The position numbers and the translations under genes were made by a program. A DNA stretch of 64,000 nucleotides. Source: Oxyruncus cristatus (lineage: Eukaryota > Chordata > Aves > Passeriformes > Cotingidae). Within the stretch, counting starts at the first letter, position 1. The number at the start of each line of letters is the position of its first letter. The notes under the pieces were generated by a model that was not told the origin of the DNA, did no database searches, and saw only the letters and a program-made list of their open reading frames with translations. The stretch is from NCBI GenBank assembly GCA_013399855.1, contig VXAY01005257.1, positions 279,456 through 343,455 of the forward strand, in the 5' to 3' direction. Shown here one piece after another: positions 48,470 to 59,662 of the stretch.

Positions 48470-49625
48470 AGATCAAGTTAGACAAGCTCATCAACTGCTC
48501 CTCTAATCTGGACTTATGCAAAGTATTTGACACAGTCATTACATCCTTGTCTCTAAACTGAGGAAATATTAAATTGGTGGATGGACCACGCAGTGGATAA
48601 GGAATTGGCTGAATGGTCACAATCTGAGAGCTGTGGTGAATGGCTCAATGTCGAATGAAAGCTGTGACAAGTGGCATTCCTCAGGGGTTGGTATTGGGAC
48701 TGGCACTTTTTAACATCTTCGCTGGTGACATGGACAGTGGAATCAAGTGCACACTACGCAAGTTTGCTGTTTACATGAAGCTCTGTGGTGCAGTTGACAC
48801 GCTGGAGGGAAGGGATGTCATCCAGAGGGATCTGGATACACTTGAGAGGTGGGCCTGTGTGAACCTTGTGAGTTTCAACAAGGCCAAATGCAAGGTCCTG
48901 CAATGGGTCAGGGCAACACTCTCTATCAACACAGGCTGGGCACTGATGGGATTGAGAGAAGCCTGAAGGAGAAGGACTGGGGATGCTGGTGGATGAGAGG
49001 CTGGACATGACCTGGCCACATGCATTCACAGCCCACTCACAGCCAAATGTGTCTAGGGTTGCAATCAAAGCATTGTGGGTAGCAGGTCGAGGGAGGGGAT
49101 TCTACTCACCTGGAGCTTTGCATCCAGCTCTGAGGTTTCTAGCACAGAAAGGACATGGACCTGTTGCAATGAGTCCAGAGGAGTCCATGAAGACGATGGC
49201 TGAAACAGAAGGCTGTAACACCTCTCCTATGAAGACAGGCTGAGGGACTTGGGATTGTTCAGCACGAAGAAGAGAAGGCTTGGGGAGACCATATTGCACC
49301 TTCTAGTACCTAAAAGGGGCCTATACAAAAGCTGGGGAGGGACTTCTTACAAGAGCATGTAGTGATAGGACATGGAGGAATGGCTTTAAACTGAAAGAGG
49401 GCAGATTTTATTAGGAAGAAATTCTTTACTGTGAGGGTGGTGAGATACCAGAACAGGTTGCCCAGAGAAGCTGTGGATGCCCCATCCGTGGAAGTGTCCA
49501 AGGCCAGGTTGGATGGGGCTTGGAGCAACTTGCTCTACTGGAAAGTGTCCTTGCCCATGGTGGGGCAAGCTGGAACGAGATGACCTTTAAAAGGTCCTTT
49601 ACAACCCAAACCACTCTGTGATATT
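48470..49625 (+). repeat. CR1 LINE, 5'-truncated copy with reverse-transcriptase remnant
   Basis: The plus strand reads LDLCKVFDTV (about 48,508-48,537), then [17 protein letters not shown] (about 48,673-48,723), both reverse-transcriptase motifs. The FADDT catalytic box is mutated to FAVYM at about 48,761, so it is dead. It continues through the usual 3' region with several indels to CCAAACCACTCTGTGATATT at about 49,622. The longest CR1 copy in the window, about 1.15 kb. Confidence 0.92.
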
Positions 49626-49993
49626 ATGTTAATCGGTTATCTCTTTGGAGATCACACAGTGCTGATCAGGGAGACCAGAGTGCTGTTCAGCCATCATTCT
49701 TTTCAAACTTTTATGGCCCAAACACAAAGCCTGAACACTCATTTACACAGGTACCTGAATGAGGCACATTTTACCTGCTTGAGACAGTTGATCCCAGTCC
49801 AGGTTCCACACAGAAACCTGACTGTTCAAGAAATACCAAGAAGTGATAATATGAGTGAAATAAATAGGAACTGGAACTTATTCCACTGCCTGTGAAACAG
49901 AAAACCTCTAATTTACAGAAGAAAATATCTGTCGTCAATCAAGGGAATAGCTACAAGTTTCGGACTTTTTACCTCTCCCATCTTCTAGCTCTT

Positions 49994-50012
49994 AAAAAAA
50001 AAAAAAAAAAAA
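49994..50012. repeat. A19 homopolymer
   Basis: Nineteen A on the plus strand following CTTCTAGCTCTT. Confidence 0.95.
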
Positions 50013-51632
50013 GTTATGATTTATTAATACAACCTTTACACTTGAATCCCAGTATTAAAGCATTCAAAGCAGGTGTTAAGAGTCTGACTGCAGAGCTGGA
50101 ACTGCTGTGTCACAGGTGTATATTTTAGCCATCACTAGACCATTCACAGCCAAGGTTTTATCCACCAGACTCAGGCAAGGGCTATGTTTTCTCCAAGAGT
50201 TGCCACCATGTGTTACCTGGAGCCTTTCAAAGAGCTGTCCTGCTGAGGACCTTGGTTGGGGACTCAAGCTATGGAGCTACTCTAGCTACTCAGTTCAGAG
50301 TTTTACTTCTGGCTCAGCCCCTTCTTACAAAACTCACATTCTTGAACATGTAAAATTTGAATGTTGTGAGAAAGAAGACAGAGTTTGAGAGGAAAAAAGG
50401 AAAAAGGTAGTACATGGAGAAAATACTCTGAAATTTAATGTGGAGAATAATGAAAGGGAATTTAGCACAGCAAAGTACAGGCAATGGGTTTTATCAGCAT
50501 TTAGACCTGTCCAGAACCTTGGAACACAGATGAACTAGCAGAGGGATTATTAAAATTCCACTTTCAAGTAAAAGCAAATTTAGTGTAAGTAACACTACCA
50601 GAGAAAGCAGAGCAGCTAGGTGAAAGGTACACTTTATTTAAGAAACATCTGTCTGCCAGCACTATCACTCTGCTGTATGACTTGTAACAGAATTTAACAC
50701 ATCATTGCAGTTTCCACTGAAATCACTACCACAAAAAAATCTAAATTACTTAAGTAAATAGATAAAATATGACTTTTTTCAGATTAATAGTTAGCTGGCA
50801 AAACTGTTTTCTGCCTATAGATACCTTTGAAGTGAAACTGAATTTCACCAATACTGGAATTCTTTGCTATTGAATACAGAGACAACTAAAAGGTATGAAA
50901 CTGCAAGCAGCTGTTTGACATAGTATCTTGTTCAGTATATTCCAAAATACATTATTCAGACTGACATATGTAGATTAATACATATGGAAGGCAATGTTGA
51001 AAAATGCAAGGAAAATAACCATATTCAAATAAGAGAAATTTGGTAAAGAGCTGCATCTTGCAGCATTCTCAGAAGTTTTATACTTTCTTATTGTTTTAAG
51101 GTTTACAATAAAGCAATCAATCTAACAAAGTTTAAATGGCAAATTATGACAGAAATAATTACCTGTGGAAAAAAAATCTACAGGAAAATAGCAGTTTTAT
51201 ATTCTTGCCACAATCTGTACCATGACAGTACAGCAAGAATCAAAGGATATAGTAAGGGCTTCAGGCAAAACATCCAAATTACAGACGATGAATGATATTG
51301 TGATTAAAACAAGTCAGAAAATTAGATGGTTGAGACAAAATTATGCGGGAATATAAAGGTTTTTAAGTTAATTAAAAAAATATTAAGTGTCTAGATGATC
51401 TTCAGTGTAGCAAATTAAACATTCTTTTCTCACTCTTTGGTGTCTTATAGTTTAAAATTTTAAATTAGATGTCTTTTTTTAAAAAAAGCTATTTTGAAAC
51501 TGTCAGAAAGCTTCAATATTTCTAAAACATTAAGGTAGAAAATATCAAGCTTAGCCGTTGTCTTACATATTTTCCTCAAATACAAGTAGTCTTCAAGTTT
51601 GACCCCATTTCACAAACTGAATCAACAGTGTT

Positions 51633-51706
51633 CACAATTCTGTTTTCCCAGCACATTTCTGTTTAGTATCACAATTGTGTTTTCCCAGCACATTTCCTCT
51701 TAGCAT
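51633..51706. repeat. Tandem duplication, 37-bp period
   Basis: CACAATTCTGTTTTCCCAGC at 51,633 recurs as CACAATTGTGTTTTCCCAGC at 51,670. Two copies of 37 bp, with few differences. Confidence 0.92.
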
Positions 51707-53651
51707 CAAAATTCCTCCCTGCTGTACCTCTCTCCATCTGAGGCACCACTTCTTCTTCTTCCTGCTGTCTATTCTTTTCTTCATCAAGCCTTCTTCTCCA
51801 AAGCTGATTTTACAATTTCCCTGGCAAGGTGTGTACCACAGGGCCGGGGATCCTTATTGCACCACTGGTGTGGGGCCACCCGGGGTTTTGGCCCCCAGCA
51901 TCCCAGGCTGGTGCCCAGACCATAGGCTAAAGGGGTATAGGGATGTCACACACCTGCTAACTCCTCCACAAAAACTGCTTCATCTCACCACAGAGGAGGG
52001 CTAGGCTGCTTATTATAATTTATACATTCTCTGGCTTCTAGCTCTGGCCTCCCACAGCTAAACCAGCTTTGTTAATCAGCTGGATCCCAGAGGCACTATC
52101 CTTCTAAATAGCATCCTGGGCATTGCTGTGAATCATTTCCCAGGAGCAGCCTTCCCTGAGCTATTCGTCTTTCCTTCTACTTACTTTCCTTACAACCCAG
52201 AATTAAAAAGCCCAGAGCATTCATATGATAAACCCTTTACTATGCCAATGATAATTATCCCAAATACAGTACCCAGGAGATACTACAAAATAGTCGCTGC
52301 TCTTTTACAGTGAGAAATGTTTGTTCTGGATACAGCTGGGGCAGAGAGGCTCACCAGATTATCTTCTTGCCAAGTTGGTCCCAGGTCAGGAGAAAATTTC
52401 CCTCAAATACAGACTTCTCTGACTCCTCAATAACCGTGAATGAATACTGCAAGAGCACCTGTTTCCCTATCCCCAGGTGGGGGTCCCCATCCCACATGTC
52501 CCAAGACCAGAGCACTCCAGGGGCTCCTGCAAGCAGGCTAACAGGAAGCAGAACACTGTGAGGTCCTGTCTTCCCATCTCCAGTCATAAGGCAAGTGCCA
52601 CAGACAAACCTGTGCATAGAAGCCTTTGGAAAGCCAGGTTAGCAGCCATGACGTTGTCCTGTAGAAGAGGGCCTGGGAGGAACCTGCTAACTTGTGATTT
52701 CTGTTCCTCTTCCAGAAGCTAGCAGAGTTCATCTTAAAAGCAGTCAACTTTCTCACTTCCACTTTTCCAGCTGTAAGACTGCTGGAAAAACCTCACTGCA
52801 GGGAGGTCTTCTCTCACTTCCAGCCTAACTTTATTTATTCAGTGCATACATGTTGCTCTTGTTGAGAACACCAGCCTTTAGCCTAAGCTGTTCTTCTCCC
52901 TCTCTGGTATTTATTCCCCTGTGATATTTACAGACAGTAAGCAATCACACAGCCCCTCAGGCTTCACTGTGCTAGGATTAGCAAGACAAGTTCTCTCAAT
53001 GTCTTCAGCAATTCACATCCTGTTTACCCTAGTTAGTAGTCCCTCTCTGCATCTGTGACAATTTTATCTACTCCCCAGAACATGGATGATCAGAACTGCA
53101 ACGAACATCCAAAAAGATGTCCTATCCACATCTCGAACAGTAGTAACACCACATTTCTGCACATTCTGGGAATGTCTAGGTGTGAATCAAGAGGATACCA
53201 CACTTTTTTCCAGATTTTTCCCAATGAGGGCTCAGCTTTAGCCAACCATGGGTGACACTCCAGCATCTGCCTTGCCTGATATTCCTAGCTGATGAGATCC
53301 CACCTTACCAGAGAGTGCTCCCATCACTATGACCTTGCACGTTACACCACTCATCATCTCATTTCTAAGTACTGAGGTATGCAGGTCTTGCTCTATGTTT
53401 CCCCTCAGGTTTCCTTTGTTACAATGTAGCCTCTTAGTTCATGTTACCAGCAAACTCCACTGGCGCTTCCCTACATCCGACTCCAAGTTCCTTCATAGCA
53501 AAACTAAAGATGACCGGGCTCTTTGAGGACCCTTTAGCAAGTCCAACTTTATTTTGGATTTCCAAATACCATTTCAGTTCATAACATCCTACTTAACACT
53601 TTACCATCTGCATTATACACTATTTACCAGCTGCACCCACCCATAGCAAGT

Positions 53652-54215
53652 GTGACCAACAGGTCGAGGGAGGTAATTCCAACTCTCTGCCCTCGTGAGA
53701 CCCCACCTGTAGACCTGCATTCAGCTCTGGGATTCTCAGCACAGGAAAGACATGGACCTGTTAGAATGGGTCCGGAGCAGGACACAAAGATGATCAGAGA
53801 GGTGATGCACCTCTCCTATGGATACAGGATGAGAGAGATGGGGTTGTTCAATGTGGAGAAGAGAAGGCTTCAGGGAGATCTTAGAGCAACCTTCCAGAAT
53901 TTAAAGGGGTTTATAAAAAAGAGGGAGAGTAACTTTTTACATGGTCAGATAGTGATAGAGCAAGAAGTAGCAGTTTTAAAATAAACACAGAGAGATTTAG
54001 AGTAGATTCAGGAAGCAATTCTTCACTATAAGGGTCGTGATGCACTGGAAAAGCTTGCTCAGAGAAGCCCCATCCCTGGAAGTAGTCAAGGCCAGGTTGG
54101 GTGGGGTTTTGAGCAACCTGGTCTAGTGGAAGCTATACCTGGCCATGGTGGGAGGGTTGCAATTAAATGATTTAAAAAGTCCTTTCCAAACTAAACCATT
54201 CTGTAATTCTTTGAT
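53652..54215 (+). repeat. CR1 LINE 3' fragment
   Basis: Begins near CAACAGGTCGAGGGAGGTAAT and follows the CR1 3' region (EKRRLQGDLRATFQNLKGF-like peptide at about 53,857-53,913) to CCATTCTGTAATTCTTTGATT at about 54,215. About 560 bp with frame breaks. Confidence 0.93.
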
Positions 54216-55079
54216 TACTGATATCCCAGAATTTTCCTGTAAAATTTCCACGGAACAGATTACAAAACCAAATGAATAATGACACTATCCACCTTTAGCA
54301 AAACCTCATCAACACTTATCCTGCTTTCCATTAACCTATGCATCTTCCATTATCACTTTTTTCTATCTAAGCTCTTTGCTCTTGTGAGCACTGAGGGTAG
54401 CTCAGAACATTCCCCTGCCATTTTTAGATTGGATCATTAATGTTTGCTGCTCTCCACTCTAAAACACTGTTTTCAGAGGTCTGCTTTAACATGTGCAAGG
54501 CTCACACTAGTCTTTCAGCTTTTCTGCTATGAAGATTAGACAGATCACTCTGCTCTCTGCTTGAACTTATTCACTTCTTACAGCTGTTATGAAACACCTT
54601 CACCAGTGATACCGAGAGTGGCAAAAGAAGTCTCCAAGAGGAATCCTGACAATTCAAACACTGGTTGATAAACTAAATACCAAACTCCCCAAGCTGAACA
54701 TGAAGATATGTGGGATTAATGACAGTTATTTTAAGCACCTCACAAGGGCCTATCAGTAAAATAGTAATGGTACAGTTCACTGTACAAAGGAATCCACTGG
54801 TGGAAATAAAATCTGCTTCTTTCACTCTGGTAGATAGTTGTGGTGACCTCTAAGACATCACTTTTAACACTCATTACTGGTAAATTCTGAAATCAAATAC
54901 AAATAGTCATCTTTACTTTTTATTCAATCTTATTGCCAATTGTCTTGAAAAGTCTAAATGATACTATCAATGGCAACATAACACGACTGACAGCGAAGTT
55001 CAGATCAGTCAAAAAGCTGAGTCAGACTCTTCCACATTGCATAGTCATGAATCACTACCTCTAGACTACAGCTGCCAAC

Positions 55080-55400
55080 ATGCTCTCTGCCTTGACTTCA
55101 AATAATTTTAAATTTTAGAGAGGGCAGTTGGACCGTTTAACTTCAACAAAATAATGAGGTTGAACTTTCTTAGAGAAAAATTAAAAAGAGATTCTGACTT
55201 ATTTTTCCTGCAAATAAAGTAAAAGACCCTGAAATGTGCCACTGCATTATTTGGACAATGGTGCCTCCCTGAAGAACTCGGCCCTTCTACAGTGCTTATT
55301 TGCCATGCACTCCAGGTTAATTAATACTGTCAGTGATAATTCTACTTTGCCTGGCTGGTGGTATTCACCCTATAATAGTAGATTAAACTGTAGGTTCTAA
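55080..55400. promoter_or_regulatory. Candidate intronic conserved non-coding element
   Basis: A non-repetitive stretch between CR1 copies with CAAATAATTTTAAATTTTAG, GTTAATTAATACTGTCAGTG and ATTATTTGGACAATGG (a SOX-type ACAATGG). Texture resembles a developmental enhancer. No alignment was available, so this is a guess from composition. Confidence 0.25.
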
Positions 55401-56411
55401 TAGCCATAAGAAAAATTAAAATGGATATTAGGAATGAGAGAAAAAGTATACTATCTGGAGACTGTCACTTGATCAATATCAAGCGGCACGCAAAGGTTGG
55501 ATACTTCAGTGCTAGACATCTGTTGTGATACTAAATAGATCTGAAACCAGGAGATTAAAACCAACAACTGCCGTTGTGTTAAAACTCCAGCATTTAAAAT
55601 GTCATTTTGTTTCAAATTAGAAAGCAAAACCAAAATGTTGGCCTCTCCCACCAAAAAAAGTTAAAGACTTACTTCTGACTGCAAAAATGAAAAGCTGTGA
55701 ATATAGAAACAGCACTAAATATTGCAATTAACACTGTAAAATAAATCTAATGACAAGACAGAATTAACAGAAGTGAAAATGAAAATGTTTTGACATAAAA
55801 CATTTTGCTAAAATAGATTTCTCCCTGGGGAAAAACTCCAAAAGCAGCATTCCTGGAGAAAGGGTAGACCTTAAGATACCTGAAATTTTCAATAAAAAGC
55901 TGCATTGATGAGAAAAAGAACAAACGGATTGGAAACAATTTACATAAACATGCACTTGATGCCCCATCTAACAAAACCAACCAAACTCTTAACAAAGGAA
56001 ATAAAGCATTACCAACATACCACTGATGTGAGCTCAAATTAGCTTTAAAAATAAAAATGTTTTAGGTGATTTGTAGTGCTCTTACTGGTTCTGATTAGCA
56101 CTAAATATAAGCACGCATTTTGAGAAGTCTCATGTTTCCAGTAATATTGGTAAATTCTGGATTGATCTCATATTTTATTTAATGAGAACTCCACATCAAT
56201 GAACCACGGTTGCTAACCATCAGGGAAAAGGTAGACTGAAAAATACTTTATATAGGTTGTAAAAATTTACCGGGAGACTGCAGAGGATGTATCAACAATA
56301 AACTAAAATTCCCATGGAGAAAAGCCAGGACAGGTACTTTGTTGAGAAACACTATAATAAAGAGGTAATGGAATAACCGATTAGTTTACATTGAAATAGA
56401 CCTTTAAAGGT

Positions 56412-56985
56412 TATCTGAGGGACACCACTTGTCACTAATGTCCATGAGGACTCAGAGCTGTTGACCACTACCCTCTCAATGTGACTATCCAGGCAATTCC
56501 TTGTTCACCAAACAGTCTATTCGTCAAGGCTGTATCTCCAGTTTAGAGAGAAGGATGTTGTGGGGGATCATGTCAAAGGCTTTACAGAAGTCCACACAGA
56601 TGACATCCCATGCCCACTGATGCATCAGAGAAGGCCACTGGGTTGGTCAGGCAGGACTTGCCCTTGGTGAAGCTCTGCTGGCTGTCCCAAATCACCTCCC
56701 TGTTCTCCATGTACCTTAGCATAACTTTTATGAGAATCTGATTAATCATCTTCCCAGGCACAGAGGTGAGGCTCACAGGTCAGTAGCTCCCAGGATCCTC
56801 TTTTCTAGCCTTCTTAAAAAGGGGTGCAATGTTTCCCTTTTTCCAGGCACCTGGGACTTCACCTGATTTCCATGACTTTTCAAATACGATGCAGAGCAGC
56901 CTGGCAAGTCCATCAGCTGATTCCCTCAAGACTTCAAGATGCATTTCATCAAATCCCATGGTCTTACATACTGTCATGTGACCCA
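56412..56985 (-). repeat. CR1 LINE internal fragment (reverse-transcriptase region)
   Basis: The minus strand encodes a decayed reverse-transcriptase segment: MGFDEMHLEVLRES, then EVPGAWKKGNIAPLFKK, then [17 protein letters not shown] across a frame change near 56,775, then [11 protein letters not shown]. It is the middle of CR1 ORF2 without its 3' end. Confidence 0.92.
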
Positions 56986-57242
56986 ATGCACTGCTATACT
57001 GTGCATCGATGGAGATGTTATTTAAGAGATGACATGGATTCACAAACATTGGCCTGGAGAAAATATGAACCACTTACAAAAATTGCAATAAGCAGATGAG
57101 AGTCCGTATTTCAGAAGAGATGTACACTGAGTAGAGCTGTGCAGCTGGTGCAGTGAATGCTGGCTGTTAGCAGAATAGGAAGGTTACTGAGAGGGAATTA
57201 TAGAAAGTGACCCTTGTTGTCAGTCCATCTAGTGCACTATTG

Positions 57243-57700
57243 CATAGAATCACAGAATATCCTGATATGGAAGGGATCCATAAAAATGATTGAAGCCTAA
57301 TGCCTGGCCCCAGACAGGACAAACCCAGGAATCACAACATGTGCCTGAGAGCATTGTATGAACGCTTCTAGAACTCTGGCAGGCTTGGTGCTGTGACCAC
57401 TTCCCTGGGGAACCTGTTCCAGCACCCAAACACCCTCTGGGTAAAGAATCTTCTCCTAATACCCAGCCTAAACCTCCTGTGACACAGCTTCATGGCATTC
57501 CCTCAAGTCCTGTCACCAGAAAAGAGAGATCAGCACCTTCCCATCCTCTTCTCCTCATGAGGAAGCTGCAGACGGTTAACGAGGTTTCCCCTCAGTCTCC
57601 TCTTCTCCAGGCTGAACAAGACAAGTGACCTCAGATAGACCCCATATGGTGTCTCCTCTAGTCCTTTCAGTGTCTTTGCAGCTTTCCTTTGCAAGGTTAT
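57243..57700 (-). repeat. CR1 LINE 3' fragment
   Basis: Plus strand begins AGAATCACAGAATATCCTGA and runs through CCTGGGGAACCTGTTCCAGC and CTCCTCTTCTCCAGGCTGAAC, the reverse complement of the CR1 3' region. It lies on the 5' side of the 56,412-56,985 fragment, so in element order 3' precedes middle. The two are therefore separate insertions. Confidence 0.93.
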
Positions 57701-59039
57701 GTTCTAGTTACCAGACAACAAAGTAACATCCTTCCTGAGCTGGAAAGTATTTTTCAAGCAAGAGCCCACCTATCTGTCTTATAAGAAATAGCTCAGAAGA
57801 AAAAAAAAATTCCAGATATTTATCATATGGATTAATGCCTCCACAAATGTTCCTCAGACTGCAGAGCTCCGAGGGGAGAGGTTTCCACCAAGAGAAAACC
57901 ATTCGGCTAGATTTATGTCTTTCCTGTTCTAACACAGTCAGACAGTAGCAGCAGTGAAATGTTATCTGATGGAGAGAGTGAGCCAGCAGCAAACACCACT
58001 AGGCAGATCATTATCAGCCAAATGTTCTGAGCTGAGATTCGCAAAAGGCTCAGAAGAACTCACTGTGCCTAGTGTGCAAATAGGACAAGAGCACAGCTCT
58101 CATTTCCAATGCCACAGTGATGACCTTACCCCTCTCAGCTGAGCCCTGTTCTTTACCTTTGGCAGAGGGACGCTTAACAGATGGACCAGACTGGGCACAG
58201 ACACTTACCATGCCATGTGCTCCTACTCTTCACAGAAACAGTGCCAGTACCTTGGACAACACACAAGTACCTTGATGACATTCCAGCAATGAGCTTTAGG
58301 ACCACCTGTCTAGCATCTGACAACAGCCTGACACAGTGTTCCTGGTACAAAACATCTTTTCCTAAATCTTTACCATTTTTGAAGGCTGGTGGTAACACTG
58401 TTTTCAGATTTATATTTTCACCTTATTTGCCCAAACCCTTACCATAACCTCACACACAGCTGAAGTGGAAATGAAACTTGCTGGGCTGACTGATTGCAGT
58501 AGCTTAGAGGAAGCAAGCAAAACAAAGTAGAAAGAGCATGTGTGGGAGGAGCGGGATGGAGAAAGATGGCTAAAGAAAGGTTGTGACAACAGTGGTCCTT
58601 GCACAGAGGCAGATTCTCCTCCTGATACAGGGAGGGAGCCCTGACCCCCACACAGCTGACAGCTCACTTGAGACACCAAGAAAAGTTGTGAGGAGCCAAG
58701 TCCTTGCTGCTTCAGCATTTTCCTCAACCAAAAGCAGGGAAGAGAGTGGTCCTGTAGCTGTGTTTCTCTGGGGAGAAAAACCAAGGCAAACTATAATGAA
58801 CTAAGCTCTGAGAAAAAAGCCTGCACACAAGGAGGAAAAGTTCTTTGCAATTTCCTCTCAAACCTTGGGAAACAAAGCAGCAAACACACTGGACAAAATG
58901 ACCCCTTCTCCATTATTCAAGCAACACTGTACAATACAATACGAGTAGGAATCACTTGGATTATAGCATTGCCTCCAAGCTCTAATTTGAACAGGTCTCA
59001 CTGGAAAAGGAGAGAAGCAAGTTTCAGGCACTGGAGTAA

Positions 59040-59662
59040 ATAAAAAAGTTGGGTGAGACTGTTGATCTGCTGGGAGATAGGAAATCTCTGCAGATGGATC
59101 TGGGTAGGCTGGATTGATGGGCTGAGGCCAGTGGTTTGAGGCTCAAAAAGGAAGTGCCGGGTCTTGCCCTTGGGTCACAGTAACCCAGCCAGAGTGGCTG
59201 GAGTAAAAGAGTGCCCAGTGTAAAAGAACCTGGGGGTGCTGTTTGACAGCGGCTGAACCCAAGCCAGCAGTGTGCCCAGGTGGCCAAGAATGCCATTAAC
59301 ATCTTGGCTTGTATCAGCAACATGGTGGACAGCAGGACCAGGGCAGTCACTGTCCCCCTGCACTGGGCACTGGTGAGGCTGCACATCGAGTCTTGTGTCC
59401 AGTTCTGGGCCCCTCAGTACAGAAAAGACATTGAGGTGCTGGAATGGGTCCAGAGAAGGGCAATAGAGCTGGAGAAGGGTCTATAGATCAAGTCATATAA
59501 GGAGCAGCTGAAGGAGCTGGAATCACCATCCCTGGGAGTGTTGAAGAAACTACTGGAGGTGACACTTAGTGCTACGGTTTAGTTGACATGACAGTGTTCA
59601 GTCAAAGGGTGGACTCAAGGATCTTGGAGATCTTTCCAACATTAATGATTCTCTGATTCTAA
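59040..59662 (+). repeat. CR1 LINE 3' fragment with internal deletion
   Basis: Follows the CR1 3' region (CTGGGGGTGCTGTTTGACAG, then [20 protein letters not shown] at about 59,392-59,451) and then jumps at about 59,520 from GGAGCAGCTGAAGGAGCTGG to ATCACCATCCCTGGGAGTGTT. The usual roughly 200 bp between these points is missing. It ends ATTAATGATTCTCTGATTCT at about 59,660. Confidence 0.9.

Noticed and set aside
52351..52617. 88-codon minus-strand frame in a GC-richer patch
   Set aside because: No known domain and no supporting splice sites identified. Left as intron.
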